Shown here piece after piece: positions 1 to 7,899 of a stretch of 64,000 nucleotides of DNA. The notes beneath the pieces are model-generated. The model worked only from the letters and a program-made list of their open reading frames with translations. It had not been told where the DNA came from and did no database searches. This stretch comes from Paractinoplanes polyasparticus. Its GTDB lineage: Bacteria; Actinomycetota; Actinomycetes; Mycobacteriales; Micromonosporaceae. The DNA is taken from NCBI RefSeq assembly GCF_019710575.1, contig NZ_JAHWFK010000001.1, positions 186,001 to 250,000 on the forward strand. Direction: 5' to 3'. Positions within the stretch are counted from its first letter, which is position 1. Each line of letters opens with the position of its first letter. A program made the position numbers and the translations under genes.

Positions 1-1
1 G

Positions 2-430
2 GCGATCGACGGGGACTATCGCGACTCGGTCTACTACGACCTGGTCAAGGCCTCGGTGATCAGGCTCGCCCAGGCACAGGCGGTCGAGCTTCGCCCGCAC
101 GGCGGCGTGGCCGTCGCGGTCACGCCGGGGTGGCTGCGGTCGGAACGGATGCTCGACGAGTTCGGGGTGAGCGAGCACAACTGGCGCGACGGAACGGCGA
201 GGGACCCGCACTTCTGCGCGAGCGAGTCCCCCCACTACGTCGGCCGGGGCGTGGCCGCGCTCGCCGCCGATCCCGGCGCCGCCCGGTTCAGCGGGCAGAC
301 GTTGTCGAGCGCGGACCTCGCCGCCGCCTACGGCGTCACCGACGCCGACGGCACGCGGCCCGACTTCCCCCGGTACTTCGCCGAGGTGATGGCACCCGGC
401 CACCCCGCCGGCGACGCGGATTACCGGTGA
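2..430 (+). CDS. Short-chain dehydrogenase/reductase, C-terminal part (5' end outside window)
   Basis: The frame is open from the first base of the window and ends at TGA 428-430, so the N-terminal Rossmann half is missing only because the window starts inside the gene. The catalytic YxxxK of the SDR family is visible just after the edge (Y-D-L-V-K around codons 12-16), followed by the usual strand and proline-glycine turn (V-T-P-G-W) that closes the cofactor site. These enzymes reduce or oxidise carbonyl/alcohol groups with NAD(P)H in the cytoplasm; the substrate cannot be told. It is followed by a convergent hydrolase gene 32 bases away. Confidence 0.8.
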   Translation, partial: AIDGDYRDSVYYDLVKASVIRLAQAQAVELRPHGGVAVAVTPGWLRSERMLDEFGVSEHNWRDGTARDPHFCASESPHYVGRGVAALAADPGAARFSGQTLSSADLAAAYGVTDADGTRPDFPRYFAEVMAPGHPAGDADYR

Positions 431-462
431 CGAACCGGCGGCGACGCGGGCTACCGGCGAGG

Positions 463-1182
463 TCAGGCGGCGGCGATCGCTTCGAGGATGACGTCGGCGA
501 CGGCCTGGGGCCGGCTGACGCTCAGGGCGTGCGAGGCGCCGGGGATCTCGCGGGCCGTCTTGGCGCCGGCCCGGCCGGCCATCCAGCGGTGCAGCTCCAC
601 CGGGATGTTGAGGTCGGCGTCGCTGTAGACGAACCAGGACGGGATCGAGCGCCAGGCCGGCTCGTCGGCCGACAGGCCCGTGGACAGGGCGGCCTCGGTG
701 ACCGGGCGTTGGGTCGCGGCCATCAGCGCCGCCTCGGCCTCCGGGACGTCGGCACAGAACTGGCGGCGGAAGACGTCGCGGCGGATGGTGAACTCGTTGC
801 CGCCCGTGGAGACGGGGTAGGCGGCGAGCGCGTCGCCGAGCGTGCTGCCGGGGAACTTCAGCGACAGCGCGAACGCCGACTCCCCCGTGTCCGGGGCGAA
901 CGCGTCGACGTAGACGAGTCCCCTGACCTCGTCGTTGCCGGCCGCCGCCTCGGTGACGACCATGCCGCCGTACGAGTGGGCGACCAGCAGCACCGGGCCG
1001 CCGACCCCGTCGATGACGTCGCTGACGTACTGGGCGTCACCGGCCAGGCTGCGCAACGGGTTGGCGACGGCGACCACGTCGAGCGATTCGCCGGCCAGGC
1101 GCTCGATGACGCCGTTCCAGCTGGCGGCCTCGGCGAAGGCGCCGTGCACGAGCAGGACGGTGGGCTTGGTGTTCTCGGGCAT
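463..1182 (-). CDS. Alpha/beta-fold hydrolase
   Basis: A 239-residue single-domain alpha/beta hydrolase. Visible elements are the oxyanion strand L-V-H-G-A-F near residue 11, the nucleophile elbow A-H-S-Y-G-G with Ser70, an acid in Y-S-D-A-D near 187-190 and His218 in G-A-S-H-A-L. Length and motifs match small cytoplasmic esterase/lyase-like members (EstC or salicylate-esterase type); no signal peptide. The ATG at 1182 has a good GGGGAAAG ribosome site. The gene diverges from the ECF41 sigma gene and has an ECF41-like promoter 42 bases upstream, so it is likely a target of that sigma factor. Natural substrate unknown. Confidence 0.85.
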   Translation of the reverse strand: MPENTKPTVLLVHGAFAEAASWNGVIERLAGESLDVVAVANPLRSLAGDAQYVSDVIDGVGGPVLLVAHSYGGMVVTEAAAGNDEVRGLVYVDAFAPDTGESAFALSLKFPGSTLGDALAAYPVSTGGNEFTIRRDVFRRQFCADVPEAEAALMAATQRPVTEAALSTGLSADEPAWRSIPSWFVYSDADLNIPVELHRWMAGRAGAKTAREIPGASHALSVSRPQAVADVILEAIAAA

Positions 1183-1223
1183 GATCTTTCCCCTCGGGAG
1201 TGGAAACTCGGTCCGTCAGCGGT

Positions 1224-1250
1224 GACCGGACAGCTCCCCGATCTGTGACG
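1224..1250 (-). promoter_or_regulatory. ECF41-type promoter of the alpha/beta hydrolase gene
   Basis: On the minus strand the sequence reads CGTCACA, 16 bases, GGTC. The published consensus for ECF41 sigma factors, as I recall it, is TGTCACA-N16-CGTC. The same arrangement with the same spacing occurs at 2208-2234 and 6635-6661 in this window. It ends 42 bases before the hydrolase start codon. The sigma gene that would read it lies divergently next door. Confidence 0.6.
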
Positions 1251-1328
1251 GAGTCGATCGTCACTGGTCTCGTTCCTGGCATCCGGGCTGGTCGGGGGGC
1301 CAGGATGAGGTGCCGGGAGGGGGCGCGA

Positions 1329-2198
1329 ATGGGTCTGGGTGATCTCAACGAGGCAGCACGGGTGTTCACGGAGGCGCGGCCCCGGCTGTTCGGTATCGCC
1401 TATCGCATGCTCGGCAGCGCCACCGAGGCCGAAGACCTGGTGCAGGACGTCTGGCTGCGCTGGCAGACCTACGACCGCGACACCGTGGTGAACCCCGGAG
1501 CCTTCCTGGCCACCACCACGACCCGGCTCGCGATCAACAATCTGCAGTCGGCGCGGGTGCGGCGCGAGACGTACATCGGCCCGTGGCTGCCCGAGCCGGT
1601 CGACACCAGCGCCGACCCCTATCTGGGCGCGGAGACGGGCAACGCCCTCGAGTTCGCGGTGCTGATGCTGCTCGAGAAGCTGACGCCCCACGAACGGGCG
1701 GCCTACGTGCTCCGCGAGGCCTTCGATTATCCGTACGGCCAGATCGCCGACATCCTGCAGAGCAACGAGCCGGCCGTACGCCAGCTGGTGAGCCGGGCCC
1801 GCAAGCACGTCACCGGCGAGCGCAAGGCGCCCGTGTCGACCACAGCCCAGCGCGAGCTTCTGGCCACGTTCATCACGGCCGCCCGCAACGGCGACATGCA
1901 AGGGCTCGAGAAGCTGTTCGCCGCCGAGGTCGCCAGCATCTCCGACGGCAACGGCGCCCGGCAGGTCTCGCGCCGCGCGGTCGTCGGCGCGGCCCGTGTG
2001 GCCAAGTACGTCGCTGCCTTCTCGGCCTGGTGGTGGGAGGGCGTCGAGGTCCGGTTCATCACCGCCAACGGCCGGCCCAGCGCTGTGCTGCAGCGCGGCG
2101 ACGAGATTCTCGCGGTGCTCACCGTCGAAGCGTCGGAGGACGGCATCGAGCAGGTGCTGTGGATGATGAACCCGCAGAAGATCGCCGCGGTGAGCTGA
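1329..2198 (+). CDS. sigJ: ECF41-family RNA polymerase sigma factor (SigJ type) with SnoaL-like C-terminal domain
   Basis: A 289-residue sigma factor. Residues about 10-75 form region 2 (A-E-D-L-V-Q-D near 34-40), residues 105-165 form region 4 with its helix-turn-helix (Y-G-Q-I-A-D-I-L), and the rest is a SnoaL/NTF2-like domain. The ECF41 hallmarks are present: W-L-P-E-P at 86-90 between the sigma regions, a DGxG loop at 206-209 and N-P-Q-K at 281-284 in place of the usual NPDK. In this family the fused C-terminal domain regulates activity, and no classical anti-sigma factor is encoded here. ATG 1329 is chosen because GGGAGGGGGC lies just upstream; an in-frame ATG at 1305 is possible. Likely targets are the three promoters listed nearby. 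Confidence 0.9.
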   Translation: MGLGDLNEAARVFTEARPRLFGIAYRMLGSATEAEDLVQDVWLRWQTYDRDTVVNPGAFLATTTTRLAINNLQSARVRRETYIGPWLPEPVDTSADPYLGAETGNALEFAVLMLLEKLTPHERAAYVLREAFDYPYGQIADILQSNEPAVRQLVSRARKHVTGERKAPVSTTAQRELLATFITAARNGDMQGLEKLFAAEVASISDGNGARQVSRRAVVGAARVAKYVAAFSAWWWEGVEVRFITANGRPSAVLQRGDEILAVLTVEASEDGIEQVLWMMNPQKIAAVS

Positions 2199-2207
2199 CC
2201 CGCGGCT

Positions 2208-2234
2208 GTCACAGATCCGTGCCGTCCCCGGTCT
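2208..2234 (+). promoter_or_regulatory. ECF41-type promoter of the NADH dehydrogenase operon
   Basis: TGTCACA at 2208-2214, a 16-base spacer, then GGTC at 2231-2234, matching the ECF41 pattern TGTCACA-N16-CGTC except for one base in the downstream element. It lies 10 bases after the sigma gene stop and 55 bases before ATG 2289, so it would give the oxidoreductase its own sigma-dependent start. Confidence 0.6.
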
Positions 2235-2288
2235 TAGCGGGCGACAAGCTCGTCATGCCCGCCGCAGGCGGGAGAAACAGAGGGCACG

Positions 2289-3629
2289 ATGCGGACGATC
2301 CTGGTGGTCGGCGGTGGCTATGCCGGCTTCTACACGGCCTGGAAGCTCGAGAAGAAGCTCCGCCGGGACGAGGCGAGGGTCGTCGTCGTCGATCCGCGTC
2401 CCTACATGACCTACCAGCCCTTCCTGCCCGAGGTGCTGGCCGGTTCGGTCGAAGCGCGGCACGCGGCTGTCGCGCTGCGCCGCCATCTGAAGAGCACGCG
2501 CCTGGTCAACGGCAGCGTCACGCGGATCGACCACGCGCACCGCACGGTCATGGTGCAGCCGGCCGCCGGCGAGAGCTTTCCCCTGGCGTACGACATCCTG
2601 GTCGTCACCGCCGGGGCGGTGACCCGCAAACTGGCCATCCCGGGCGTCGCCGAGAACGCGATCGGCATGAAGCACGTCGAGGAGGCCGTGGCCATCCGCG
2701 ACCGGCTGCTGACCGCCTTCGACCAGGCGGCCACGCTGCCCCGCGGCCCGCAGCGGCAGCGGCTGCTGACCGCCACCTTCGTCGGCGGCGGCTTCTCGGG
2801 CGTCGAGGGCTTCGGCGAGCTCATGTCGCTGGGCCGGGCGCTCGTGAAGAAGTATCCCGAGCTCGACCCGTCGGAGCTCAGCTTTCATCTCGTCGAGGCG
2901 CGCGACCGCATCCTGCCCGAGGTGACCGACGAGCCCGGCCGCTGGGTGGTGCGGCATCTCGAGCAGCGCGGCGGCCACGTGCATCTGAACGCGCAGGTGC
3001 GCTCGGCCGCCGGCAGGCGCGTCGTGCTCTCCACCGGCGAGGAGTTCGACTCCGAGCTGATCGTGTGGACGGCCGGCAACGGCGCCAACCCGTTGGTGCA
3101 CAACCACACGGACCTGCCGATCGACGCCCGCGGCCGGGTCGTGGTGCGGGCCGACCTGAGGGTGGGCACGGACGCCGAGCCGGTCGAGGACGCGTGGGCG
3201 GCCGGTGACGACGCGGCGGTGCCCGACCTGGCGATCGACCAGCCGGGCGCCGCGACCGTGCCGAACGCCCAGCACGCCGTACGGCAGGGAAAGCTCGTGG
3301 CCAGGAATGTGATCGCCGCGTTGCGGGGGCGCCGGGCCAAGCCGTACAAGCACGCCAGTCTCGGCGTCGTGGCGACCCTCGGCCTGGGCCGCGGCATCTT
3401 CCAGTGGCACGGGATCGTCATCAAGGGCTTCCCGGCCTGGGTCATGCACCGCGGCTACCACGTGCTCGCCGTGCCCACCTGGGAGCGCAAGGTTCGCGTG
3501 CTCGCCGTGTGGGCGACCGCCGTCCTCTTCGGGCGCGACATCGTCTCGCTGGCCTCCGTGCAGCACCCGCGCCGGGCGTTCGAGACCGGCGGCGAGCCGG
3601 TCCGCGCCACCGCCGGCACCCGTGCCTGA
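2289..3629 (+). CDS. FAD-dependent pyridine nucleotide oxidoreductase, type II NADH dehydrogenase-like
   Basis: A 446-residue two-dinucleotide-binding-domain flavoprotein. The FAD site G-G-G-Y-A-G starts at residue 8, a second GxGxxG-like motif (V-G-G-G-F-S-G-V-E) near 165 binds NAD(P)H, and the W-A-A-G-D-D motif that contacts FAD lies near 302. The C-terminal 80 residues are hydrophobic/basic and carry a W-H-G segment typical of the membrane-anchoring end of NDH-2. Such enzymes pass electrons from NADH to quinone at the inner face of the membrane without pumping protons. It follows the ECF41 sigma gene, has an ECF41-like promoter, and is followed after 17 bases by a detached SnoaL-like domain gene, probably co-transcribed. 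Confidence 0.85.
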   Translation: MRTILVVGGGYAGFYTAWKLEKKLRRDEARVVVVDPRPYMTYQPFLPEVLAGSVEARHAAVALRRHLKSTRLVNGSVTRIDHAHRTVMVQPAAGESFPLAYDILVVTAGAVTRKLAIPGVAENAIGMKHVEEAVAIRDRLLTAFDQAATLPRGPQRQRLLTATFVGGGFSGVEGFGELMSLGRALVKKYPELDPSELSFHLVEARDRILPEVTDEPGRWVVRHLEQRGGHVHLNAQVRSAAGRRVVLSTGEEFDSELIVWTAGNGANPLVHNHTDLPIDARGRVVVRADLRVGTDAEPVEDAWAAGDDAAVPDLAIDQPGAATVPNAQHAVRQGKLVARNVIAALRGRRAKPYKHASLGVVATLGLGRGIFQWHGIVIKGFPAWVMHRGYHVLAVPTWERKVRVLAVWATAVLFGRDIVSLASVQHPRRAFETGGEPVRATAGTRA

Positions 3630-3646
3630 TCCGGGCCACCCGGCCG

Positions 3647-3994
3647 ATGCATCCGTTACACCTGCTCGCCGGCGCCTGCGAAGCCGCTGACCTCGCGACG
3701 GTCGAGTCCCTGCTGGCCCCCGGCGTCGTGGCCGTCTGCGACGGCGGTGGCCTGGTGTCCGCCCCGAGCGAGCCCGTGCGAGGCGCGGCGGAGGTCGCTT
3801 CGTTGTTGCTCACCCTGCTCGCCGGCGCGCTGCTCACCCGCGAGACGGTGAACGGCCTGCCCGGCCTGGCCGCCCGCCGCGCCGACGGGTCACCGCTGGC
3901 CGTTCTGGTGGCCAACGGCTTCCCGGCCGAGATCGGTTCGCTCTGGATCGTGCTCAACCCCGACAAGCTGCGGCGCTGGAGCTTGTACTCGTAG
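3647..3994 (+). CDS. Stand-alone SnoaL-like domain resembling the ECF41 sigma C-terminal domain
   Basis: A 115-residue protein with no sigma region 2 or 4. It carries the two signature motifs of ECF41 C-terminal domains, D-G-G-G at 32-35 and N-P-D-K-L at 104-108, plus the shared V-N-G-x-P-G/S core (here 68-73) that the full sigma factor encoded at 1329 also has (A-N-G-R-P-S). It is therefore best read as a free copy of the regulatory NTF2-like domain, or a remnant of a second ECF41 sigma gene that lost its DNA-binding part. ATG 3647 follows the oxidoreductase stop by 17 bases. The position behind a predicted ECF41 promoter suggests it could feed back on the sigma factor; this is inference. 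Confidence 0.65.
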   Translation: MHPLHLLAGACEAADLATVESLLAPGVVAVCDGGGLVSAPSEPVRGAAEVASLLLTLLAGALLTRETVNGLPGLAARRADGSPLAVLVANGFPAEIGSLWIVLNPDKLRRWSLYS

Positions 3995-4062
3995 ACCATG
4001 GTTACCGCCGCCGACCCGCGCCAAGGTGAAGTCACATCCTTTCTCTGACCTGGGAGTTTCTC

Positions 4063-5007
4063 GTGAGTACGAAGCTGGCTGTGGTGACCGGGGCGAGCAG
4101 CGGCGTGGGCCTGGGGCTGGCGACCCGCCTGGCCGTCGCGGGCGCCGAGCTGCTGCTGCCCGTCCGTGATCCGGCCAAGGGCGGGGCCGCCGTCGCCCGC
4201 ATCCGCGCCGAGGCGCCGAAGGCCCGTGTCACCCTGGCCGCGCTCGACCTGGCGTCGCTGGCGTCGGTGGCCGCGTTCGCCGAGACCGTCGACCGTCCCG
4301 TCGATGTGCTCATCAACAACGCCGGCGTGATGGCGCCCCCCGTCCGGCACACCACCGCCGACGGCCTGGAGCTGCAGTTCGGCACCAACCACATCGGGCA
4401 CTTCGCGCTCACGGCTCGGCTGCTGCCGCAGTTGCGCGCCGGGCGGGCCCGGGTCACGACGATGACGAGCAGCGCCGCCCGCAACGCGAGGGCCAACTGG
4501 GACGATCTGGAGAGCGCGCACGGCTACGCGGCCATCAAGGCGTACGGGCAGTCGAAGCTCGCGAACCTCCTGTTCGCGCTCGAACTCGACCGGCGCTCGC
4601 GGGCCGAGGGGTGGGACATCGTCAGCAACGCGGCGCACCCGGGCACGACCCTGACCGGCCTGTACTCCGCCGGTCCGAACCTGGGCCGCGACAAGCCGGC
4701 CCGCCTCGAGGCGATCATGTCGCGGCTGGCTCGCTGGGGCGTCTTCGTCCAGGGGGTCGAGCAGGGTCTTCAGCCCGCGCTGTACGCGGCCACGAGTGAG
4801 GCGGCGCGGGGCGGGCGGCTCTACGGGCCCGACGGGATCGGGCAGTTCACCGGGAAGCCGACCGAGCTCGCGATCTACCGCCCGGCCCGCGACCTGACCG
4901 CGGCCCGGCGGCTGTGGGCCGTGTCGGCCGAACTGGCCGGCGTGGACTTCGTTGCGGGTCGCGGCGGCACCGAACTCACCGCCTCCGGCGGGGAACCGAG
5001 GATCTGA
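4063..5007 (+). CDS. Short-chain dehydrogenase, retinol dehydrogenase / daunorubicin C-13 ketoreductase-like
   Basis: A 314-residue classical/extended SDR. It shows the cofactor motif T-G-A-S-S-G-V-G near residue 9, N-N-A-G-V at about 86, the catalytic serine in T-S-S-A-A-R and the Y-G-Q-S-K catalytic pair near 161-165. The extra C-terminal stretch and the order of motifs match the group that includes retinol dehydrogenases and anthracycline C-13 ketoreductases, but no polyketide genes are nearby and the substrate is unknown. The GTG at 4063 is preceded by TGGGAG. The stop is only two bases before the next ATG, so it is co-transcribed with the MmyB-type regulator. Confidence 0.85.
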   Translation: MSTKLAVVTGASSGVGLGLATRLAVAGAELLLPVRDPAKGGAAVARIRAEAPKARVTLAALDLASLASVAAFAETVDRPVDVLINNAGVMAPPVRHTTADGLELQFGTNHIGHFALTARLLPQLRAGRARVTTMTSSAARNARANWDDLESAHGYAAIKAYGQSKLANLLFALELDRRSRAEGWDIVSNAAHPGTTLTGLYSAGPNLGRDKPARLEAIMSRLARWGVFVQGVEQGLQPALYAATSEAARGGRLYGPDGIGQFTGKPTELAIYRPARDLTAARRLWAVSAELAGVDFVAGRGGTELTASGGEPRI

Positions 5008-5009
5008 CC

Positions 5010-5843
5010 ATGGACCGCGCTCTGCTCGCCGACTGTCTGCGCACCCGCCGGGAGGCGTTGCAGCCCGAGGACGTGGGGCTGCCCCGCGGCCGCCGGCGGC
5101 GGACGCGGGGGCTGCGGCGGGAAGAGGTCGCGGTGCTGGCCGGCATGTCGATCGACTACTACACGCGGCTGGAGCAGCCGCGCGGGCCGCACCCCTCGGA
5201 GCAGATCCTGGAGGCGCTGGCCCGCGCGCTGCGACTCTCGATGGAGGAGCGCGAGCACCTGTTCCGGCTGGCTGGGTACGCCACCGGACGCCGGGCCACG
5301 GACACCGACCACATCAACCCGGGCATGCGGCGCATATTCGACGGCCTGCAGGGGGCGGCGGCGCAGGTGGTGAGCCCGCTCGGCGAGACGCTGCTGCAGA
5401 CGCCGCTGTCGGTCGCGCTGATCGGCGACGACAGTGTCCACAGCGGACTGCCGCGCAGCAAGCACTACCGCTGGTTCACGGATCCGGCGGCGCGGTCGGC
5501 GTATCCGCCTGACAACCACGACGAGCAGAGCCGGCTGGTCGTGGCCGACCTGCACTCGTCGTACACCCGGGACGGCAAGGACTCCCGCGCCGGGACGCTC
5601 GTGGCGGCCCTGTTGCGCGAGAGTCCCGAGTTCGCGGCCCTCTGGCGGGAGCATCCGGTGGCCGGGCCCTACTGCGGCCAGGTGCGGCTCGTCCACCCGC
5701 AGGTGGGCGCGATCGACCTGTTCTGCCAGCGGCTGATCGACCCCGACCAGTCGCAGCAGCTGGTGGTCTACACGGCGACGCCGGGCACCGAGAGCGCCGA
5801 GAAGCTGGAACTGCTCTCGGTTCTCGGCGCCCAGCGCCTCTGA
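5010..5843 (+). CDS. XRE-family regulator with MmyB-like ligand-binding domain
   Basis: A 277-residue regulator. Residues about 5-80 form an N-terminal XRE helix-turn-helix (G-L-R-R-E-E-V-A-V-L-A-G-M-S followed by Y-Y-T-R-L-E-Q-P-R-G). The rest matches the MmyB-like domain common in actinomycetes, with the conserved N-H-D-E-Q-S and L-H-S-S-Y segments around 168-185 and an H-P-x-V-G-x-x-D-L near 225. In MmyB itself this domain binds a lipid-like ligand. ATG 5010 lies two bases after the SDR stop, so the pair is almost certainly one unit and the regulator may control the dehydrogenase, a frequent arrangement for this family. Confidence 0.9.
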   Translation: MDRALLADCLRTRREALQPEDVGLPRGRRRRTRGLRREEVAVLAGMSIDYYTRLEQPRGPHPSEQILEALARALRLSMEEREHLFRLAGYATGRRATDTDHINPGMRRIFDGLQGAAAQVVSPLGETLLQTPLSVALIGDDSVHSGLPRSKHYRWFTDPAARSAYPPDNHDEQSRLVVADLHSSYTRDGKDSRAGTLVAALLRESPEFAALWREHPVAGPYCGQVRLVHPQVGAIDLFCQRLIDPDQSQQLVVYTATPGTESAEKLELLSVLGAQRL

Positions 5844-5851
5844 ATCGCTCT

Positions 5852-6592
5852 CTATTTCTGGGCGGCCAGGAACTCGCGGAAGGTCTGCTTGGCGATGACC
5901 GCGTCGGCCGGGCCGGTGAGCACGTCGCCCTGGACGGCGGCGAACATGCCCGCGGTGTCGTCGGTGACGACCGTGCGCGGGTCACCCTTGGCGGCCAGGG
6001 CGATCCGGCCCAGTTCGTCGAGCGGGAACACCTCGGGGCCCACGATGTTCACGATGCCGTTCAGCGGCTGACCCGCCGCCACCTGAGCCACCTTGCGGGA
6101 GATCTCGGCCGACGCCAGCGGCTGCACCGGCGTCGTGGGCAGGTGGACCTTGTCGCCCTCGACGACCCACGACAGCACCGACTTCATGAACTCGAAGAAC
6201 TGGCCCGCCCGCACGATCGACCACGGGACCGGCCCGTCCTTCAGGATCTCCTCCTGCAGCACCTTCGCCTTGTAGTAGTCGAGGCCCGGCACCTGGTCGA
6301 CACCGACGATCGACAGGATCACAGCGTGGCCGACCCCCTGGCGCTCGGCCGCCGCGAGCATGTTGTCCATCGTGGTGCGGAAGAAATCGATCGACTTGTC
6401 GTCGAACGTCGGCGAGTTGGTCAGGTTGACGACCACGTCGGCGCCCTTGAGCCCCGCGTCGAGTCCCTCGCCCGTGAGCAGGTCGACACCGTTGGCCGGC
6501 GACAACGGCTCAGCGTCGTGCCCGTGCTCGCGCATCAGCGTGACGACCTGCGAGCCGATGAGCCCGGTCCCACCCAGCACGGCGATCTTCAT
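5852..6592 (-). CDS. NmrA-like NAD(P)-binding protein (atypical SDR)
   Basis: A 246-residue Rossmann-fold protein beginning with the atypical SDR glycine motif G-G-T-G-L-I-G at residues 7-13. There is no clear YxxxK at the classical position but a Y-Y-K-A-K sequence near 115-119, as in the NmrA/SDR_a5 group, which includes both nucleotide-sensing regulators and quinone or ether-bond reductases. ATG 6592 has a GAAGGAAG ribosome site. It converges on the MmyB-type regulator with an 8-base gap. An ECF41-like promoter at 6635-6661, 43 bases upstream, puts it in the predicted sigma regulon together with the hydrolase and NADH dehydrogenase genes. Confidence 0.8.
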   Translation of the reverse strand: MKIAVLGGTGLIGSQVVTLMREHGHDAEPLSPANGVDLLTGEGLDAGLKGADVVVNLTNSPTFDDKSIDFFRTTMDNMLAAAERQGVGHAVILSIVGVDQVPGLDYYKAKVLQEEILKDGPVPWSIVRAGQFFEFMKSVLSWVVEGDKVHLPTTPVQPLASAEISRKVAQVAAGQPLNGIVNIVGPEVFPLDELGRIALAAKGDPRTVVTDDTAGMFAAVQGDVLTGPADAVIAKQTFREFLAAQK

Positions 6593-6626
6593 GTCCGTCA
6601 CTTCCTTCGTGTAGCTGTCTCGGTTG

Positions 6627-7114
6627 TCAGCTTCGACCGGACAGCCCCGCAGCCTGTGACATGCGACCCGCGTCACGCACGGCCCACGGCACGAGCGCGC
6701 CGGCCGCCGCGAGGAGTGCGCCGACCACGTACCAGCCGGGCCGGCCCCACGTGATGCAGAGGCCGATGAGCAGGCCGGGCCCGACCGCCTCGGCCAGCCC
6801 GGCGCCCAGCCCGAAGACTCCGAGGTACTGCCCGGTGGCGTGGGGCGGCGCGAACGCGAACGACACCTCGAACCCACCGGCCGCGTGCCACAGCTCGCCC
6901 AGCGTGTGGACGACCACCGCGGCCACCAGCAACACGGCGGCGACCCAGGCCGGGACGCCGGAGGTCACGCCGACCCGACCTGGCCGGGCGGCAGGTGGAC
7001 GGCCTCGGTGAAGTACAGGACGCCGGCGGTCAGGTAAAGGCCACTGCCGACGGTGAAGACGAAGTTGGAGGCGGCGAGTGCCCGCTGAGGCCCGGGTGGG
7101 GGGACGAGCGACAC
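6627..7114 (-). pseudogene. Decayed MFS transporter (internal deletion and frameshift)
   Basis: Two pieces of one membrane transporter lie head to tail in different frames. The upstream piece (GTG 7114 to stop 6965) encodes a typical MFS start: a short P-P-P-G leader, then the first membrane helix and the beginning of a second segment. The downstream piece (from about 6985 to 6627) encodes the last third of an MFS protein: a helix rich in A/V, H-T-L-G-E-L, then further helices ending near an arginine-rich tail. The middle, roughly 200 residues, is missing and the join changes frame near 6965-6985. No functional transporter can be made from this locus. The final codons overlap the ECF41-like promoter at 6635-6661. 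Confidence 0.75.
6635..6661 (-). promoter_or_regulatory. ECF41-type promoter of the NmrA-like gene
   Basis: On the minus strand: TGTCACA, 16 bases, GGTC. The six bases before the downstream element (CTGTCC) are also identical to those in the promoter at 1224-1250. It lies inside the last codons of the decayed MFS gene, which suggests the transporter remnant has been co-opted or overrun as promoter DNA. Confidence 0.6.
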
Positions 7115-7115
7115 A

Positions 7116-7151
7116 CCAAGAAGCCTAGAAATTATTGCAACTTCTTGGCAA
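7116..7151. promoter_or_regulatory. Nested inverted repeats upstream of the decayed MFS gene
   Basis: CCAAGAAG (7116-7123) and CTTCTTGG (7141-7148) form an 8-base inverted repeat around an A/T-rich 17-base spacer. Overlapping it, TTGCAA-N4-TTGGCAA at 7135-7151 is the same 13 fixed bases found at 12031-12047 before the FecCD operon. Its position just before GTG 7114 fits an operator/promoter of the lost transporter. The regulator is not in the window. Confidence 0.45.
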
Positions 7152-7238
7152 TGGCAGGCGATTGGCAGGCCGACGGTCGGCGCGACCAGCGCCGCCGGAG
7201 TCATCACCCTTCGACGCCGGGGGTGCGGCGGCTGCCCG

Positions 7239-7859
7239 CTAGGCGTCGCCGAGGGTGGCGCGCTCCTGCTCGATCGTGGTGTCGTCGCCGTGGCCGGTGT
7301 GTACGACCGTGTCGCCGGGCAGGGCGAACAGCTTGGTGCGAATCGAGGCGACGATGACGTCGGCGTCGGAGTAGGAGCGGCCGGTGGCGCCCGGGCCGCC
7401 CTGGAACAGGGTGTCGCCGGTGAAGACAGCGTTCAGGTCGGGGGCGTGGAGGCAGACCGCGCCGGGCGCGTGGCCCGGGGTGTGCAGCACGGTCAGGGCC
7501 GTGCCGCCCACCTCGATCTTCTGGCCGTCGGCCAGGTCGGCGTCCCAGGCGACCGACGCGCCGTGGGTCAGTTCCCACAGCGGCCGGTCGTCGGGGTGCA
7601 GCAGGATCGGGGCGCCCGTGCGTTCGCGCAGCGCGGGCGCCACCCGGACGTGGTCGTCGTGGGCGTGGGTGCAGACGATCGCGCGGACCGTGCGGCCGGC
7701 GACCACGGCCAGGATCGCGTCGACGTCGTGCGGCGCGTCGATCACCACGCACTCGGCGTCGTCGCCGACCACCCAGATGTTGTTGTCGACGTCGTACGTC
7801 TGCCCGTCGAGGCTGAACGTGCCGCTGACGACACCGTGGCCGACCTTCGCTTGCTGCAT
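7239..7859 (-). CDS. Metallo-beta-lactamase-fold hydrolase (glyoxalase II-like)
   Basis: A 206-residue MBL-fold protein. The metal-binding T-H-A-H-D-D-H lies near residues 65-71, with further ligands in H-T-P-G-H-A-P-G (about 125) and T-G-D-T-L-F (about 147), and a final histidine in H-T-G-H-G-D near 190. This set is typical of hydroxyacylglutathione hydrolase-like and related thioesterase MBL enzymes that bind two metal ions. ATG 7859 is preferred over the in-frame GTG at 7892 because GGAAGGA stands 12 bases ahead. It is downstream of the MMPL gene on the same strand (gap about 40 bases), so it may be co-transcribed. Substrate unknown. Confidence 0.85.
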   Translation of the reverse strand: MQQAKVGHGVVSGTFSLDGQTYDVDNNIWVVGDDAECVVIDAPHDVDAILAVVAGRTVRAIVCTHAHDDHVRVAPALRERTGAPILLHPDDRPLWELTHGASVAWDADLADGQKIEVGGTALTVLHTPGHAPGAVCLHAPDLNAVFTGDTLFQGGPGATGRSYSDADVIVASIRTKLFALPGDTVVHTGHGDDTTIEQERATLGDA

Positions 7860-7899
7860 GGCTCGCCCTGATCCTTCCGCACCGCTGGTCACATCCGGT

